Part shown: one piece after another, positions 1-8,650 of the stretch
Numbering within the stretch: position 1 is the stretch's first letter
How the letters are laid out: each line of letters starts with the position of its first letter
NCBI GenBank assembly: GCA_001468855.1
Contig: LDIV01000001.1
Location: forward strand, 146,600 to 179,356
Length of the DNA stretch: 32,757 nucleotides
DNA from: a candidate division TM6 bacterium UASB124
GTDB lineage: Bacteria; Dependentiae; Babeliae; Babeliales; RVW-14
Direction of reading: 5' to 3'
Program-made: the position numbers and the translations under genes
The notes under the pieces: generated by a model
Told to the model about the DNA's origin: nothing
Databases searched by the model: none
Seen by the model: only the letters and a program-made list of their open reading frames with translations

Positions 1-50
1 ATATAAGGGGATATTCATAAAAAGGAAGCTGTTCTAAAAAAGGAGTCATC

Positions 51-1229
51 ATGAATCACAAAATATTTCTAATTGCGACCCTCTTGTCGCTTAATGTATC
101 ATTAAGTATTTATTCATCTGAACAAGAACCAAAATGGTTAACTGAAACTAAAAAAGGAACACCTGTTCAAGCAGAACGAGATTTGATAATTGAAGCAAAA
201 AAACAATCATCCACGGAAATGATGCAACAAGGATCTACTCCCCAAAAAATTCGATATTCGATAAATCTCATGTGGATCAATAAAAAACTAGATGAAGACC
301 AATATTATATTCACCCATCAAAAAATGAATCCGATCTTGAAAAAAATTTCTTAAGCCATATTTTCAAATGGGCTAAAGCCAACCCAGATGGCAGGATAAA
401 TGTATGGTTTGACAGCGAACTAACCCCACTCAAAGCAATAAAAGACACACTCAGACTCATTAAAAAACATGAACCATCAACAATAACCAACATCAAATTT
501 CGTGATATTAGAAAAATTAAAAAAATCCTTGATCATCCAAAAATATTTAGTGACAAAATACCAATCTATTTTCGAGTTGACATTTTACGTCCTATCATAG
601 CACTGAACTCGCTTACTCATGAAGTTGATTATTGTGTATTCGCTGATTTGGATATGGAACCTCTCTCTAAAGAGCAACTATTCGATTCTGAAACGCTAAG
701 AAAACTGTCACAAGATGGTATTGTAATGGCAAAGTCAGCCACAAGTAATGGTTTTGAGAATGGATTTCAAATAATTAGCAATGATCAAAGTTGCCTTCTT
801 GATGCTATGGAATTTGCGCTTGTCGATCTTAACATTCAAAGAGCATATAACGCACTCAAAGGGAACTTTAAGCCTTTGGCCATGTCTTCACGACAAAGAC
901 CGCTAACATCAATCGAAGCTATTGAACAAGCTGTTTTTTTTAGCTATGTCCCTATGTTTCAATATTTTTATCATTTAGCTGAACGTACAAAATTATTAAT
1001 TGTAGGTGGTTCAATAATGAATCCAACCGAAAGAGAATATGATCAGAATAAAGATGGTTTTACTCCATTTAAGCTTGAGGAAATGACCAACCCATTTGAA
1101 CTTACATCATCTATACCAATCGCTATCCCAACAAAAGAAGTTAAACTTCCGCAATCATCATTTGTAGATAGAGAAATAATGTGGGAGAAGATGTATAGAA
1201 AGGCATATAGTTCCAACAATCAACAATAA
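51..1229 (+). CDS. Exported TcdA/TcdB-type glycosyltransferase
   Basis: Predicted 392-residue exported glycosyltransferase of the large-clostridial-toxin / Gly_transf_sug superfamily, which transfers a sugar from a nucleotide-sugar onto a protein or glycan. What is visible: a signal peptide in residues 1-22 (MNHK followed by a hydrophobic run), the family's opening Trp motif LMWIN at 73-77, an R-x-D-x-x-R motif at 175-180 (FRVDILR), and a DxD metal/nucleotide-sugar motif at 199-201 (ADLDME), preceded by a beta-strand. The order and spacing (R..D..R then DxD about 20 residues later) are those of the family. The start is set by an AAGGAG ribosome site about 7 bases upstream. The gene converges with the membrane-protein gene that follows. 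A signal peptide plus a toxin-like fold suggests a host-directed effector, but an envelope-glycan role is possible. Fold confidence is good; substrate is unknown. Confidence 0.75.
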   Translation: MNHKIFLIATLLSLNVSLSIYSSEQEPKWLTETKKGTPVQAERDLIIEAKKQSSTEMMQQGSTPQKIRYSINLMWINKKLDEDQYYIHPSKNESDLEKNFLSHIFKWAKANPDGRINVWFDSELTPLKAIKDTLRLIKKHEPSTITNIKFRDIRKIKKILDHPKIFSDKIPIYFRVDILRPIIALNSLTHEVDYCVFADLDMEPLSKEQLFDSETLRKLSQDGIVMAKSATSNGFENGFQIISNDQSCLLDAMEFALVDLNIQRAYNALKGNFKPLAMSSRQRPLTSIEAIEQAVFFSYVPMFQYFYHLAERTKLLIVGGSIMNPTEREYDQNKDGFTPFKLEEMTNPFELTSSIPIAIPTKEVKLPQSSFVDREIMWEKMYRKAYSSNNQQ

Positions 1230-1247
1230 GAGCGCAAAGAATAAAAT

Positions 1248-1265
1248 TTTCTAAAAAATTAGAAA
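1248..1265. terminator. Weak AT-rich hairpin between convergent genes
   Basis: A 7-bp inverted repeat TTTCTAA / TTAGAAA with a 4-base A loop lies in the 45-bp gap between the glycosyltransferase stop and the convergent membrane-protein stop. T-rich sequence flanks it on both strands, so it could end transcription both ways, but the stem is almost all A-T. Confidence 0.35.
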
Positions 1266-1274
1266 GTTTCAAAC

Positions 1275-1808
1275 TCAACCATTTGCGGTTGTATTCATAA
1301 GAATAATAAATTCATAGTGTGTCAGATAAAAAAGGAAAAAGATGCCGACTAAAAAGATAATATGTCGAATCAATGTATGTGTTGCTTCACGTGCTCGATA
1401 ATCACCTAAACCAACCAAAAATCGATACCATGACCCCAAGGCACCAATAAGCAAAATTAACCAGTATTCTGGCGTTATGAAAATGCGATACAACAAATAG
1501 GTAAAAATTGATTCTTCGTATAACTTAGGCCCCAAAAGCAACGTTAAAACATTAATTAATACTGCCATACACCAAAAAAAGGGCTCTGGTAAAAAAGATC
1601 GGTTAAAAATAAATTTTAACGGGGCACCAATTAGGATACGACCATGTGCAGCCGGCACACACAAAATATAACCAGACCAGGTCAAAAGAATTAAAAAAAG
1701 GCCAAGTTCAATACCATGTTTAGAAATTTGATAGATAGTAAAACTGGATGCTATTACAACCCATGGAATAAGTACAATAAGATATGGGGCTAAAAAACGT
1801 TTTTTCAT
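1275..1808 (-). CDS. Small polytopic membrane protein, unknown function
   Basis: Unrecognised 177-residue membrane protein. Hydropathy by eye suggests four to five transmembrane segments, separated by short charged loops (around residues 6-25, 33-50, 75-92, 105-125 and 145-165). No catalytic motif was seen. I chose the ATG at 1808 because AAGGGG sits about 7 bases upstream of it; the frame opens six codons earlier at 1826 but without a comparable ribosome site. The tRNA-Ala gene lies upstream on the same strand, about 150 bases away, so read-through from the tRNA promoter is conceivable. Real gene likely, function unknown. Confidence 0.7.
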   Translation of the reverse strand: MKKRFLAPYLIVLIPWVVIASSFTIYQISKHGIELGLFLILLTWSGYILCVPAAHGRILIGAPLKFIFNRSFLPEPFFWCMAVLINVLTLLLGPKLYEESIFTYLLYRIFITPEYWLILLIGALGSWYRFLVGLGDYRAREATHTLIRHIIFLVGIFFLFYLTHYEFIILMNTTANG

Positions 1809-1961
1809 AGATATACCCCTTCTCATGACATCCCAGGAACTTTAGTACCACTTCGCTCCTTCGGAGCTTCAAGGGGCATACTCCGTTCCACTGTCCTTGA
1901 TAAGTTGGCTGTACCATACAATTCTCAGATTTCTTCCATAAAAGCTTACCTGCGCGTAGTA

Positions 1962-2037
1962 TGGTGGAGCTAACCGGACTCGAACCGGTGACCCCATGCA
2001 TGCCATGCATGTGCTCTACCAACTGAGCTATAGCCCC
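1962..2037 (-). tRNA. tRNA-Ala (anticodon GGC)
   Basis: A full 76-nt cloverleaf can be drawn on the minus strand. The acceptor stem GGGGCTA pairs with TAGCTCC and includes a G3:U70 wobble pair, the classic alanine identity element. The D arm is GCTC/GAGC. The anticodon stem is CATGC/GCATG around the loop ATGGCAT, giving anticodon GGC at positions 34-36, which reads GCC/GCU alanine codons. The T arm ACCGG/CCGGT carries the loop TTCGAGT. Discriminator A73 and a genomically encoded CCA end complete it. The cca gene is divergently transcribed 126 bases away. Confidence 0.97.
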
Positions 2038-2059
2038 AAAAACCTTTCAATTTCCTTAG

Positions 2060-2088
2060 ATTTTACGCAAACTCGACAAAAAGAGCAA
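2060..2088 (-). promoter_or_regulatory. Likely sigma70-type promoter of tRNA-Ala
   Basis: On the minus strand a -35-like TTGCTC (2088-2083) and a -10-like TAAAAT (2065-2060) are separated by exactly 17 bases. Transcription would start roughly 15 bases before the mature tRNA 5' end. The -35 matches only its first three bases, so the call rests on the -10, the spacing and the position. Confidence 0.4.
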
Positions 2089-2163
2089 GTAAAATACATG
2101 CTTGTATAGAAGTGCTAATATACGTTCAAAGATCTTTTCAGATTTTTTATAGAGAGAATAATC

Positions 2164-3642
2164 ATGGATAATAACGCCATTCCTTCATTTTTCTACCTTT
2201 TTGACCAAATCGCTTCAATCCTCAATGCTATTAAACAGTCTGGAGGAACATCATATTTAGTTGGTGGATGTGTTCGAGACCTTATACTTGGAAAAACATT
2301 AAAAGACTTTGACATAGAGGTTCATTCATTAGACCTTGAAAAACTCGAATCTATACTTAAAAAATTTGGACCAGTCAAATTAGTTGGCAAAAAATTTGGA
2401 GTACTTCGTATCGCTCACTTTGACATCGACTGGTCGCTACCTCGTCGAGACAGTAAGGGTCGTAAGCCAACCGTCATAATTGAACCGTCGATGACTATTC
2501 AGGACGCCTGCCGTCGCCGCGACCTTACCATGAACGCTATGGCTATAGATTTAAACTTTGTTATAGATCAAAGTGAAACTATTAAAAAAAAATTAGCGCT
2601 ACCCAATGCTGAAATCACTACCATATTTAATATAATCGACCCTTTCGGTGGCCTTGAAGACATTAAACACAAACGCCTACGTGCTGTTGACGAAAACCTT
2701 TTTCTAGAAGATCCATTACGCTTTTTCCGTGTTATGCAATTTATTGGGCGCTTTGAAATGCTACCGGACAAACAACTCGATACATTATGCGCCACTATGG
2801 ATTTATTTGATACAACAACCCAAACACCGTTAGCATGCGAACGTATTTATGAGGAAATAAAAAAATTATTCCTAAAATCATATAGCCCATCCCTAGGATT
2901 TAGATGGCTCGTCAAAATAAGGCGACTCGAAGAGATTTTTCCAGAACTATACGCGCTCATCAATGTTCCTCAACCGCCACAACATCATCCAGAAGGCGAT
3001 GTATTTGAACATACCATGCAATCATTAGATGCGGCAGCTCGGCTCAAGCTCTATAACAATCAATCAGGTTTATCCATAGAAGAAGAAAAATTTTTAATCA
3101 TGCTTGCTGTCTTATGTCATGACTTAGGCAAACCTATCACTATTGATCACGAACTACATACATATAAGCATGAAATTGAAGGTGTTAAAATAGCCAAAAA
3201 GTTACTCAAACGTATTACCAACAATCAATCGCTGGCCAATGGAGTTTACAAGCTTATTAAATTCCATTTACTTCCTTTTAATTTCTTAGCAGAAAATGCT
3301 GGACATAAGGCTTACAAACGGCTTGCACTTAAATTAGCACCGGAAGCGACACTCCACCAACTTGCATTTGTCGCATTAGCCGATATTCAAGGACGAAATA
3401 AAGCAGGACATGAGCCGCTTAATTCAAGCTATGACATGTATGAACAATTCTTACAAAAAGCACAAGAAGCAACGGTTGCTCATGGGCCAGAAGCACCCAT
3501 CCTGTTGGGACGGCACCTACTTGACATATTACCGCCTGGTCCACAATTAGGAATACTCCTCAAAGAGGCTTATCTTATTCAACTAGAAGAAGGCATCAAA
3601 GATGTTGACATGTTACGACAACGAGTATTGAAAAAGAGATAA
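2164..3642 (+). CDS. cca: CCA-adding tRNA nucleotidyltransferase with HD domain
   Basis: Class II nucleotidyltransferase that builds or repairs the 3' CCA of tRNAs in the cytoplasm; 492 residues. Visible in order: the head motif GGCVRD (34-39), the catalytic metal-binding DFDIE (48-52), the NTP/tRNA neck motif RRRD...NAMAID (117-129), the ERIYEE helix region (226-231), and a C-terminal HD phosphohydrolase domain with HHPEGDVFEHT (274-284) and the HD pair at 319-320. The HD domain suggests a bacterial CCA enzyme with added 2',3'-phosphatase/phosphodiesterase repair capacity. Poly(A) polymerase I shares the fold, but the RRRD motif and HD domain favour CCA activity. A purine-rich ribosome site (AGAGAGAA) precedes the ATG. 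The gene is monocistronic and ends in a shared bidirectional terminator. Confidence 0.88.
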   Translation: MDNNAIPSFFYLFDQIASILNAIKQSGGTSYLVGGCVRDLILGKTLKDFDIEVHSLDLEKLESILKKFGPVKLVGKKFGVLRIAHFDIDWSLPRRDSKGRKPTVIIEPSMTIQDACRRRDLTMNAMAIDLNFVIDQSETIKKKLALPNAEITTIFNIIDPFGGLEDIKHKRLRAVDENLFLEDPLRFFRVMQFIGRFEMLPDKQLDTLCATMDLFDTTTQTPLACERIYEEIKKLFLKSYSPSLGFRWLVKIRRLEEIFPELYALINVPQPPQHHPEGDVFEHTMQSLDAAARLKLYNNQSGLSIEEEKFLIMLAVLCHDLGKPITIDHELHTYKHEIEGVKIAKKLLKRITNNQSLANGVYKLIKFHLLPFNFLAENAGHKAYKRLALKLAPEATLHQLAFVALADIQGRNKAGHEPLNSSYDMYEQFLQKAQEATVAHGPEAPILLGRHLLDILPPGPQLGILLKEAYLIQLEEGIKDVDMLRQRVLKKR

Positions 3643-3669
3643 GGCCTTAGGCTGGCTTTATCTCTTTTT
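3631..3669. terminator. Bidirectional terminator overlapping two gene ends
   Basis: A 16-bp stem with one mismatch, whose outer 12 bp (3631-3642 and 3658-3669) are perfect, spans the stop of cca and the stop of the convergent helical-repeat gene, which are only 4 bases apart. Each arm's A5/T5 tract lies inside the last codons of one gene and serves as the U-run for the other strand. Confidence 0.75.
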
Positions 3670-6031
3670 CAATTGTACTGATCCACTGTTTTAAAACTGA
3701 TCGCTGTACATCACTCAGAAGCGAAACTCTGTCAATTACCTTTTGATCAACTTTAATAAACAAATCTTTAAGTGCTATGGCATCCAGTGCTTTACGTTCA
3801 ATAAAAAGATTATTCAAACCGCTAACAAATGCATTTTTCACTTCCGTTGACGGTTGTTTAACAAACAGATCAAGAGCCTTCGAAAATTTAGTAATATCCT
3901 TCGTTACTGTTGCATCATCGATCAACGCTTGCAAATAAGATTTTGTATCCTTAACTATACCAAGAGCCCAATTAATCTCTTTAATCCAAATATCCAAAAC
4001 AGCTAATTGATTTGACATCAACAAGTTTTGCGTACTTTTCGTTTGTTCAAAGAATTTCTTTACTTCTACAAGCTCACCATTATTCAGATCACCACGATTT
4101 GCAAATATATTCGATATTATTTTAACAAACAGATCTTTCTCGTATTCTGTCTTTGCTCCCGTTATATTGGGCAAGATTTTAGTAAGACTACCAATAAGCT
4201 GTTGTATATTTTGTGTTAACTGACTTTGAAGAAGAACAACCGTTCCATCTAGTACCTTTTTCCATTCTTCAAACATCTTAAAAACCGAGCTCTCAAATAT
4301 TTTATTCTTTTGAATAATTGGGGTTGTCAGATATGTAAGTAATTTATCAAATTCTTCGATTTCCTTTGTCGCACGATCTTTACGATTTGCAAACAATGTT
4401 GTTAGTTGATCAACAAACATCCTTTTTTCGTATGCATCAGTTGAAGGCTTAATCTTCTTGGCAATATCCCCTAGTGTTACAAGTTTGGAAAGCACATTTG
4501 TTTGCGATTGGTTTTCTATAAGTTGAATTGTAAGACCAATAACACGCGTCCAATCCTTTCCTACAACATCACTTAAGCTTGTCTTGGACTTTGATAAATC
4601 CATAAAACTTCTCAACATCTTCAAATCATCAATGGATTTGCCGGCTCGATTATTATAATAGCTTGGAATCTTTCTACGTAATTCGAACACCAAACTTTTT
4701 TGTTTTCGCTTATCAAGTTCGTCTTTTGGCAATTTTGTATCCAAAAGGTTAAGTGCATACAATGCAGATTTCAAAGCCAAAGAATAATTTTCTTTATCTT
4801 TGTCAATTTTATTTTTTAACGATGTGATCAATGTTTCGCGTTCATCTGCAAGCTCAACTGCCGTTGTCATTGTTTTAAGCCATTGTTGCATAACGCCACG
4901 TTGATTTGGTGCAAGTAAAAATTGATTTTTAAGAGCCTCGTCAAGTAATTCACGCAAAGCAACAAGCTCTTCTTTTTTCATCGTTGCTTGTGACATAAAA
5001 AGATCATTCAAAACAGTCATCATGTTATTTTTATCAATCTGTACGGAGGCAGCTGTAATCAAAACTAATAACGACTTAGCAGCAGCAATTCTCTCCGGTA
5101 TTGTTTTTATAGCTAATAATTCCTTGAGTTTGGTCTGAAAAATAATATCACCCTTAGCGGCTGCTTCAGTAATAACAGCAAGTGTTAAACTTTTTTCAAA
5201 AACAACAGGCCGGTCTGAAAAAACGTTTGCTACTTGCTGTCTCTGAGTAGCATTAAAATATGGATTATTCTGAACCTCATTAATCAATTGAGACAATTGT
5301 TCTTTTTCAGTATCGCCTTTTGTTTTTGCGTAATTAGCCATGGATTCGAAATCTCGAATCAAATCCTGCCTTGCACCACTGACAATCTTTTCATTTATCT
5401 GTTTAACAACATCACGATATTGATTAATTTTATCCTGGAATTTTTCATTCGGAATGTTTCGAGCATTTTCAACTAAACTGAGAAACGCTTTTTGTGTTTC
5501 CAATTTTTTTCCAATAGCACTACTCTGCTTTTTAAGCTGTTTTATAAAATCTGAAACAACCGTACGGGTACGGTCGCTACTGGGAACAGAGCTTAAACGA
5601 TTATTAATCGTTATCAGGTTTGCCAATAGAGAATCAATAACAACCTTGGTTTCTTCTATCGCTTCGACCGTTATATCATCCTGATTACCAACAACATAGA
5701 CAATTTCACGTAAAAAATCAGATATTATCTTTGTAAATTCTTCAACCGTGGTATGTGTTCCAAATTTTGCAAAAAGCCCTTTATAAGATATCAATTTTAT
5801 CTTGATCATTATTGCATTCATTCCATCCCCAGCAATGACGGCAGAAGGTGGTGAGGTTTTTTGTTGAGACGCAGTCGTTGTCGACCGCTGAGCTGCTGTT
5901 TTCTTAAGCGGCTGCGCTGCAGGCGCAGGAGCACAAAAAACATTATTAAACACACCTTGGATAAGCACACATACAATAAAAACAATCTGCAAAAACAGAT
6001 TTTTTAAATTTTTCACACGAGCACTTTTCAT
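3647..6031 (-). CDS. Large exported helical-repeat protein
   Basis: Unrecognised 794-residue protein, almost entirely alpha-helical. A signal peptide occupies residues 1-34 (hydrophobic LFLQIVFIVCVLI, then a cut near FCA-AP), followed by a Pro/Ala/Thr/Gln-rich linker to about residue 65. The rest contains degenerate repeats of about 90-110 residues: an opening helix F-x-x-x-L-x-x-LF-x-x-R recurs near residues 337, 449, 539, 635 and 735, and each unit closes on a Trp helix (QQWLK, DWTRV, EEWKK, IWIKE and QWIST near 384, 494, 590, 682 and 783). The pattern suggests an elongated scaffold of helical bundles. The start has an AAAGGAG site. It is monocistronic. A surface or host-exposed binding role is plausible; no enzyme motif was seen. 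Confidence 0.75.
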   Translation of the reverse strand: MKSARVKNLKNLFLQIVFIVCVLIQGVFNNVFCAPAPAAQPLKKTAAQRSTTTASQQKTSPPSAVIAGDGMNAIMIKIKLISYKGLFAKFGTHTTVEEFTKIISDFLREIVYVVGNQDDITVEAIEETKVVIDSLLANLITINNRLSSVPSSDRTRTVVSDFIKQLKKQSSAIGKKLETQKAFLSLVENARNIPNEKFQDKINQYRDVVKQINEKIVSGARQDLIRDFESMANYAKTKGDTEKEQLSQLINEVQNNPYFNATQRQQVANVFSDRPVVFEKSLTLAVITEAAAKGDIIFQTKLKELLAIKTIPERIAAAKSLLVLITAASVQIDKNNMMTVLNDLFMSQATMKKEELVALRELLDEALKNQFLLAPNQRGVMQQWLKTMTTAVELADERETLITSLKNKIDKDKENYSLALKSALYALNLLDTKLPKDELDKRKQKSLVFELRRKIPSYYNNRAGKSIDDLKMLRSFMDLSKSKTSLSDVVGKDWTRVIGLTIQLIENQSQTNVLSKLVTLGDIAKKIKPSTDAYEKRMFVDQLTTLFANRKDRATKEIEEFDKLLTYLTTPIIQKNKIFESSVFKMFEEWKKVLDGTVVLLQSQLTQNIQQLIGSLTKILPNITGAKTEYEKDLFVKIISNIFANRGDLNNGELVEVKKFFEQTKSTQNLLMSNQLAVLDIWIKEINWALGIVKDTKSYLQALIDDATVTKDITKFSKALDLFVKQPSTEVKNAFVSGLNNLFIERKALDAIALKDLFIKVDQKVIDRVSLLSDVQRSVLKQWISTIEKEIKPA

Positions 6032-6119
6032 AAAATCTCCTTTAATCCCTGAGCTTCAAACTAGATACTTGAATGTAAGGATAGCAAAACTTACCATAAC
6101 ACCAAATGTCTCAATAAAA

Positions 6120-6154
6120 AAGGAGTAGGCGGCTCTTCTTGCCGCCTACTCCTT
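6120..6154 (-). terminator. Strong intrinsic terminator after tectonin/FA gene
   Basis: A perfect 14-bp, GC-rich stem (6120-6133 with 6141-6154) has a 7-base loop and is followed on the minus strand by a run of T. It sits 25 bases past the stop of the 6179-8500 gene. Confidence 0.85.
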
Positions 6155-6178
6155 ATACTTTTAAATCTGGTAACTACA

Positions 6179-8500
6179 TTAATCTGTGGTACCCTTTCTC
6201 ACAATCGACTTCTTTACCACCTCTTTTTTCTTCAGTACAACTGGCGCTGTTTCCTTTTCTTCAACAACTGGCCGTGCTACAACAGTTTTTTTTGTTACCG
6301 TACGCTCTTTCCCATGTAATAGAATTGTTTGCGTTGTTTTGGTCTTTTCTTTTTTCTCAACCTGAGAGATAGTTTTCTCTTTTGTCACAGAAGGGGCCTT
6401 AATAATTTTAATGTTATCCAATTCAACAGTAGTCTTACCCTTGCAACCAAACCCAACAAAATTCACCGTTTTGATAATCGGATCAGACCATTGTAAAATT
6501 TGATTTTTACCAGGAGTAGCTCCTTTGCCATACATTATTGTGCCATTTCTTACCATTACCCAATAATCACCCCAAGAATCACTGATACCTGCTCGCCCCT
6601 GAGCAATTGTATCAGCTCTTGATACTTTATTTTCTGAATCAATAGTTGTTCTTATAACTGACTTTGTATTACCATCAACACCTATACCCACCGCAATACA
6701 TTGTACAGGTTGGCTACTATCTACATCAGATGGCTTACCCAAAACAACCCAAATATCACTAGCAGCATTTGCTTTAAAAGTAATCACCCCATTGCCAATG
6801 GTTGGTAACACCCACCCAAAGGATGTCAGTATAAGAGAAACACCATCCATCCCAATAAGTTTAAATTTCTCTCCTCCTGGCGGAGTTGCTGAATCATAAA
6901 TAGTAGTATTTTGCAATGTAGAAGTAGTTTTTTGCGCAACAGTAGCAGAAGTAGTAGCAACAGTAGCATCACTAATTGAAGTCAGAGCAGAAACGCTCAC
7001 AGGTTGGACATTGGTGACCTGCACAGTTGAAAGCCCTGTGTCAGTTAACTTACCAATAGAAGCAGCACTCGCTACTACAAGAGCAGAAGTAAAAAGACCT
7101 GCTGCTGTTGCTTCCTCTGGTGTCATAATTTTAAAACGCTCCCACCATCCAGGACCTGATTCACCTGCTCGATTTGTACCATTGTAAGTTGTCCATACAC
7201 GGCTAAGAGCATTCCATGATGCCGTTGAATCCGGAACCGACAAAAAGCCATTTGTTCCTTGATTCAAAAGAGCAACATGGCCTTTGGCACTTAGAGGAAT
7301 GACAGTCCAGTGCTCCCATGAGTGTGAGACGTCAGCAAAATTCAGACAGCCAAAACGTACAGCGTACAAAGGATCCGTATCTGCAGTTGCTACCGACTGC
7401 AAATTATTATTACTGGCCGTTGCCGATTTAAAACCAACCCATGTACGAATATCGCTTTCGCTCACACCAGCCGTCAGATTTAACATTGTAAATTGACTCG
7501 CCGCATCATTAACATTTGTTCCTGTGGGACTCAGATACTTTCCATTTGTAACCGTAAGTAACTTAGGACTATTTATATTTTTATATGAAACAATAACAAC
7601 TTTTTTACCACTCACAAGCAATGGAGTTCTATAATAGCGATACCAAATCTTACCACTACTATCCAAAGCACACACTTCACCATCTCGGCCAGCAATAACT
7701 TGCGCAAAAGCGATACCTTGCGGATTGTCAACAAGCTCCCAATCCATGTTATTACCATAAGCGCTAGAACCATCCGTATAAGCCCATGTGTATTTCCTGA
7801 AATATACATTTTTATCCGTTCCAACACCCCACACAGAACCATCCAAACCAACCGAAACATGTTTAAATGTTACTGGAGTTTGTACATAGAGCCAGACAGT
7901 CCCAGCTCTTGCAGGAGAACTGACACCGAGCCGAGTATACACAAAACCATTAGAATTAACTCCCCACACCTGATCATCCTTGCCAACAGAAATTTGACTA
8001 AGTGACCCATCTATGCTTTTCCAACCAGTCCCTAATGGATTTGTGCGAGTAACGCCTTCACGAAAAAAAATATTACCGGCATCATCAACACACCAAGCCT
8101 GTCCACTCGAGCCACATACAACTTGTTTAAATACTCTCCCCACGCTATCGGGTATTGAACTCCATAGACCGGCACCCCAACTGCCTAATCTATAAGTAAT
8201 CGTACCTGAAGCATTGATATTCCATACGAATCCTTGAGAAGCTCCCAATGCAATACTCTTTGCATTACCACTAAATTGTTCCCACGTATTTGAACTTCCC
8301 CATTGCCAAATAGTATTGCTACTACCAACACACCAAACGTTCCCATCAATACTTATTGATAAACAAGAAGCATTGCCTGGAATTTGTTGCCAATTCTGTG
8401 AAGGTGTAATTTGAGGGAAAGGAACACCGATACTTAACTGATTAAAAAACCAAACCAACATGAACAATGAAAACATTACTTTTTTATAAAATAAAAGCAT
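6179..8500 (-). CDS. Exported tectonin propeller / trefoil / FA-domain protein
   Basis: A 773-residue exported multidomain protein (numbering below starts one residue upstream, at a possible GTG at 8503; an AGGAG site serves either start). Signal peptide about 1-27. Six tectonin repeats (about 35-290), each of the form 'vsvG.dG.vWgV...g.iy.R', make a complete six-bladed propeller. A Trp-rich region (about 295-460) looks like a fascin/ricin-type beta-trefoil, with a GKYLS motif and later GFLSV. After an Ala/Ser/Thr linker comes an FA domain (about 537-702), with hallmarks ITFKANAASDIWVVLG and GDYWVMV..G..MYGKG. The C-terminal 70 residues are Lys/Thr/Val-rich. Tectonin propellers bind glycans or lipid headgroups. 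Function is inferred as extracellular or host binding. The FA domain is near-identical to that of the next gene. Confidence 0.75.
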   Translation of the reverse strand: MLLFYKKVMFSLFMLVWFFNQLSIGVPFPQITPSQNWQQIPGNASCLSISIDGNVWCVGSSNTIWQWGSSNTWEQFSGNAKSIALGASQGFVWNINASGTITYRLGSWGAGLWSSIPDSVGRVFKQVVCGSSGQAWCVDDAGNIFFREGVTRTNPLGTGWKSIDGSLSQISVGKDDQVWGVNSNGFVYTRLGVSSPARAGTVWLYVQTPVTFKHVSVGLDGSVWGVGTDKNVYFRKYTWAYTDGSSAYGNNMDWELVDNPQGIAFAQVIAGRDGEVCALDSSGKIWYRYYRTPLLVSGKKVVIVSYKNINSPKLLTVTNGKYLSPTGTNVNDAASQFTMLNLTAGVSESDIRTWVGFKSATASNNNLQSVATADTDPLYAVRFGCLNFADVSHSWEHWTVIPLSAKGHVALLNQGTNGFLSVPDSTASWNALSRVWTTYNGTNRAGESGPGWWERFKIMTPEEATAAGLFTSALVVASAASIGKLTDTGLSTVQVTNVQPVSVSALTSISDATVATTSATVAQKTTSTLQNTTIYDSATPPGGEKFKLIGMDGVSLILTSFGWVLPTIGNGVITFKANAASDIWVVLGKPSDVDSSQPVQCIAVGIGVDGNTKSVIRTTIDSENKVSRADTIAQGRAGISDSWGDYWVMVRNGTIMYGKGATPGKNQILQWSDPIIKTVNFVGFGCKGKTTVELDNIKIIKAPSVTKEKTISQVEKKEKTKTTQTILLHGKERTVTKKTVVARPVVEEKETAPVVLKKKEVVKKSIVRKGTTD

Positions 8501-8604
8501 CACAAAATCTCCTCTCGTGGTACATATTTCAGAGCCTTAAGTGATCATATCAAACAAAACCCTATAGCTCCAAACATATTTATTTCTTACCACCCAAAAA
8601 ATAC

Positions 8605-8631
8605 GTGGCGGTGCTTTAACGCATCCGCCAC
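8605..8631 (-). terminator. Intrinsic terminator after the 266-residue FA gene
   Basis: GTGGCGG (8605-8611) pairs with CCGCCAC (8625-8631). The stem extends by a TGC/GCA pairing across one bulged base, and a T6 run follows on the minus strand. It lies 20 bases past the stop of the FA-domain gene. Confidence 0.75.
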
Positions 8632-8650
8632 CACGAGTAAAACATCGCTA

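Noticed and set aside
1720..2022. Minus-strand open frame of 100 codons
   Set aside because: It runs through the tRNA-Ala gene and overlaps the better-supported membrane-protein gene in another frame; no ribosome site.
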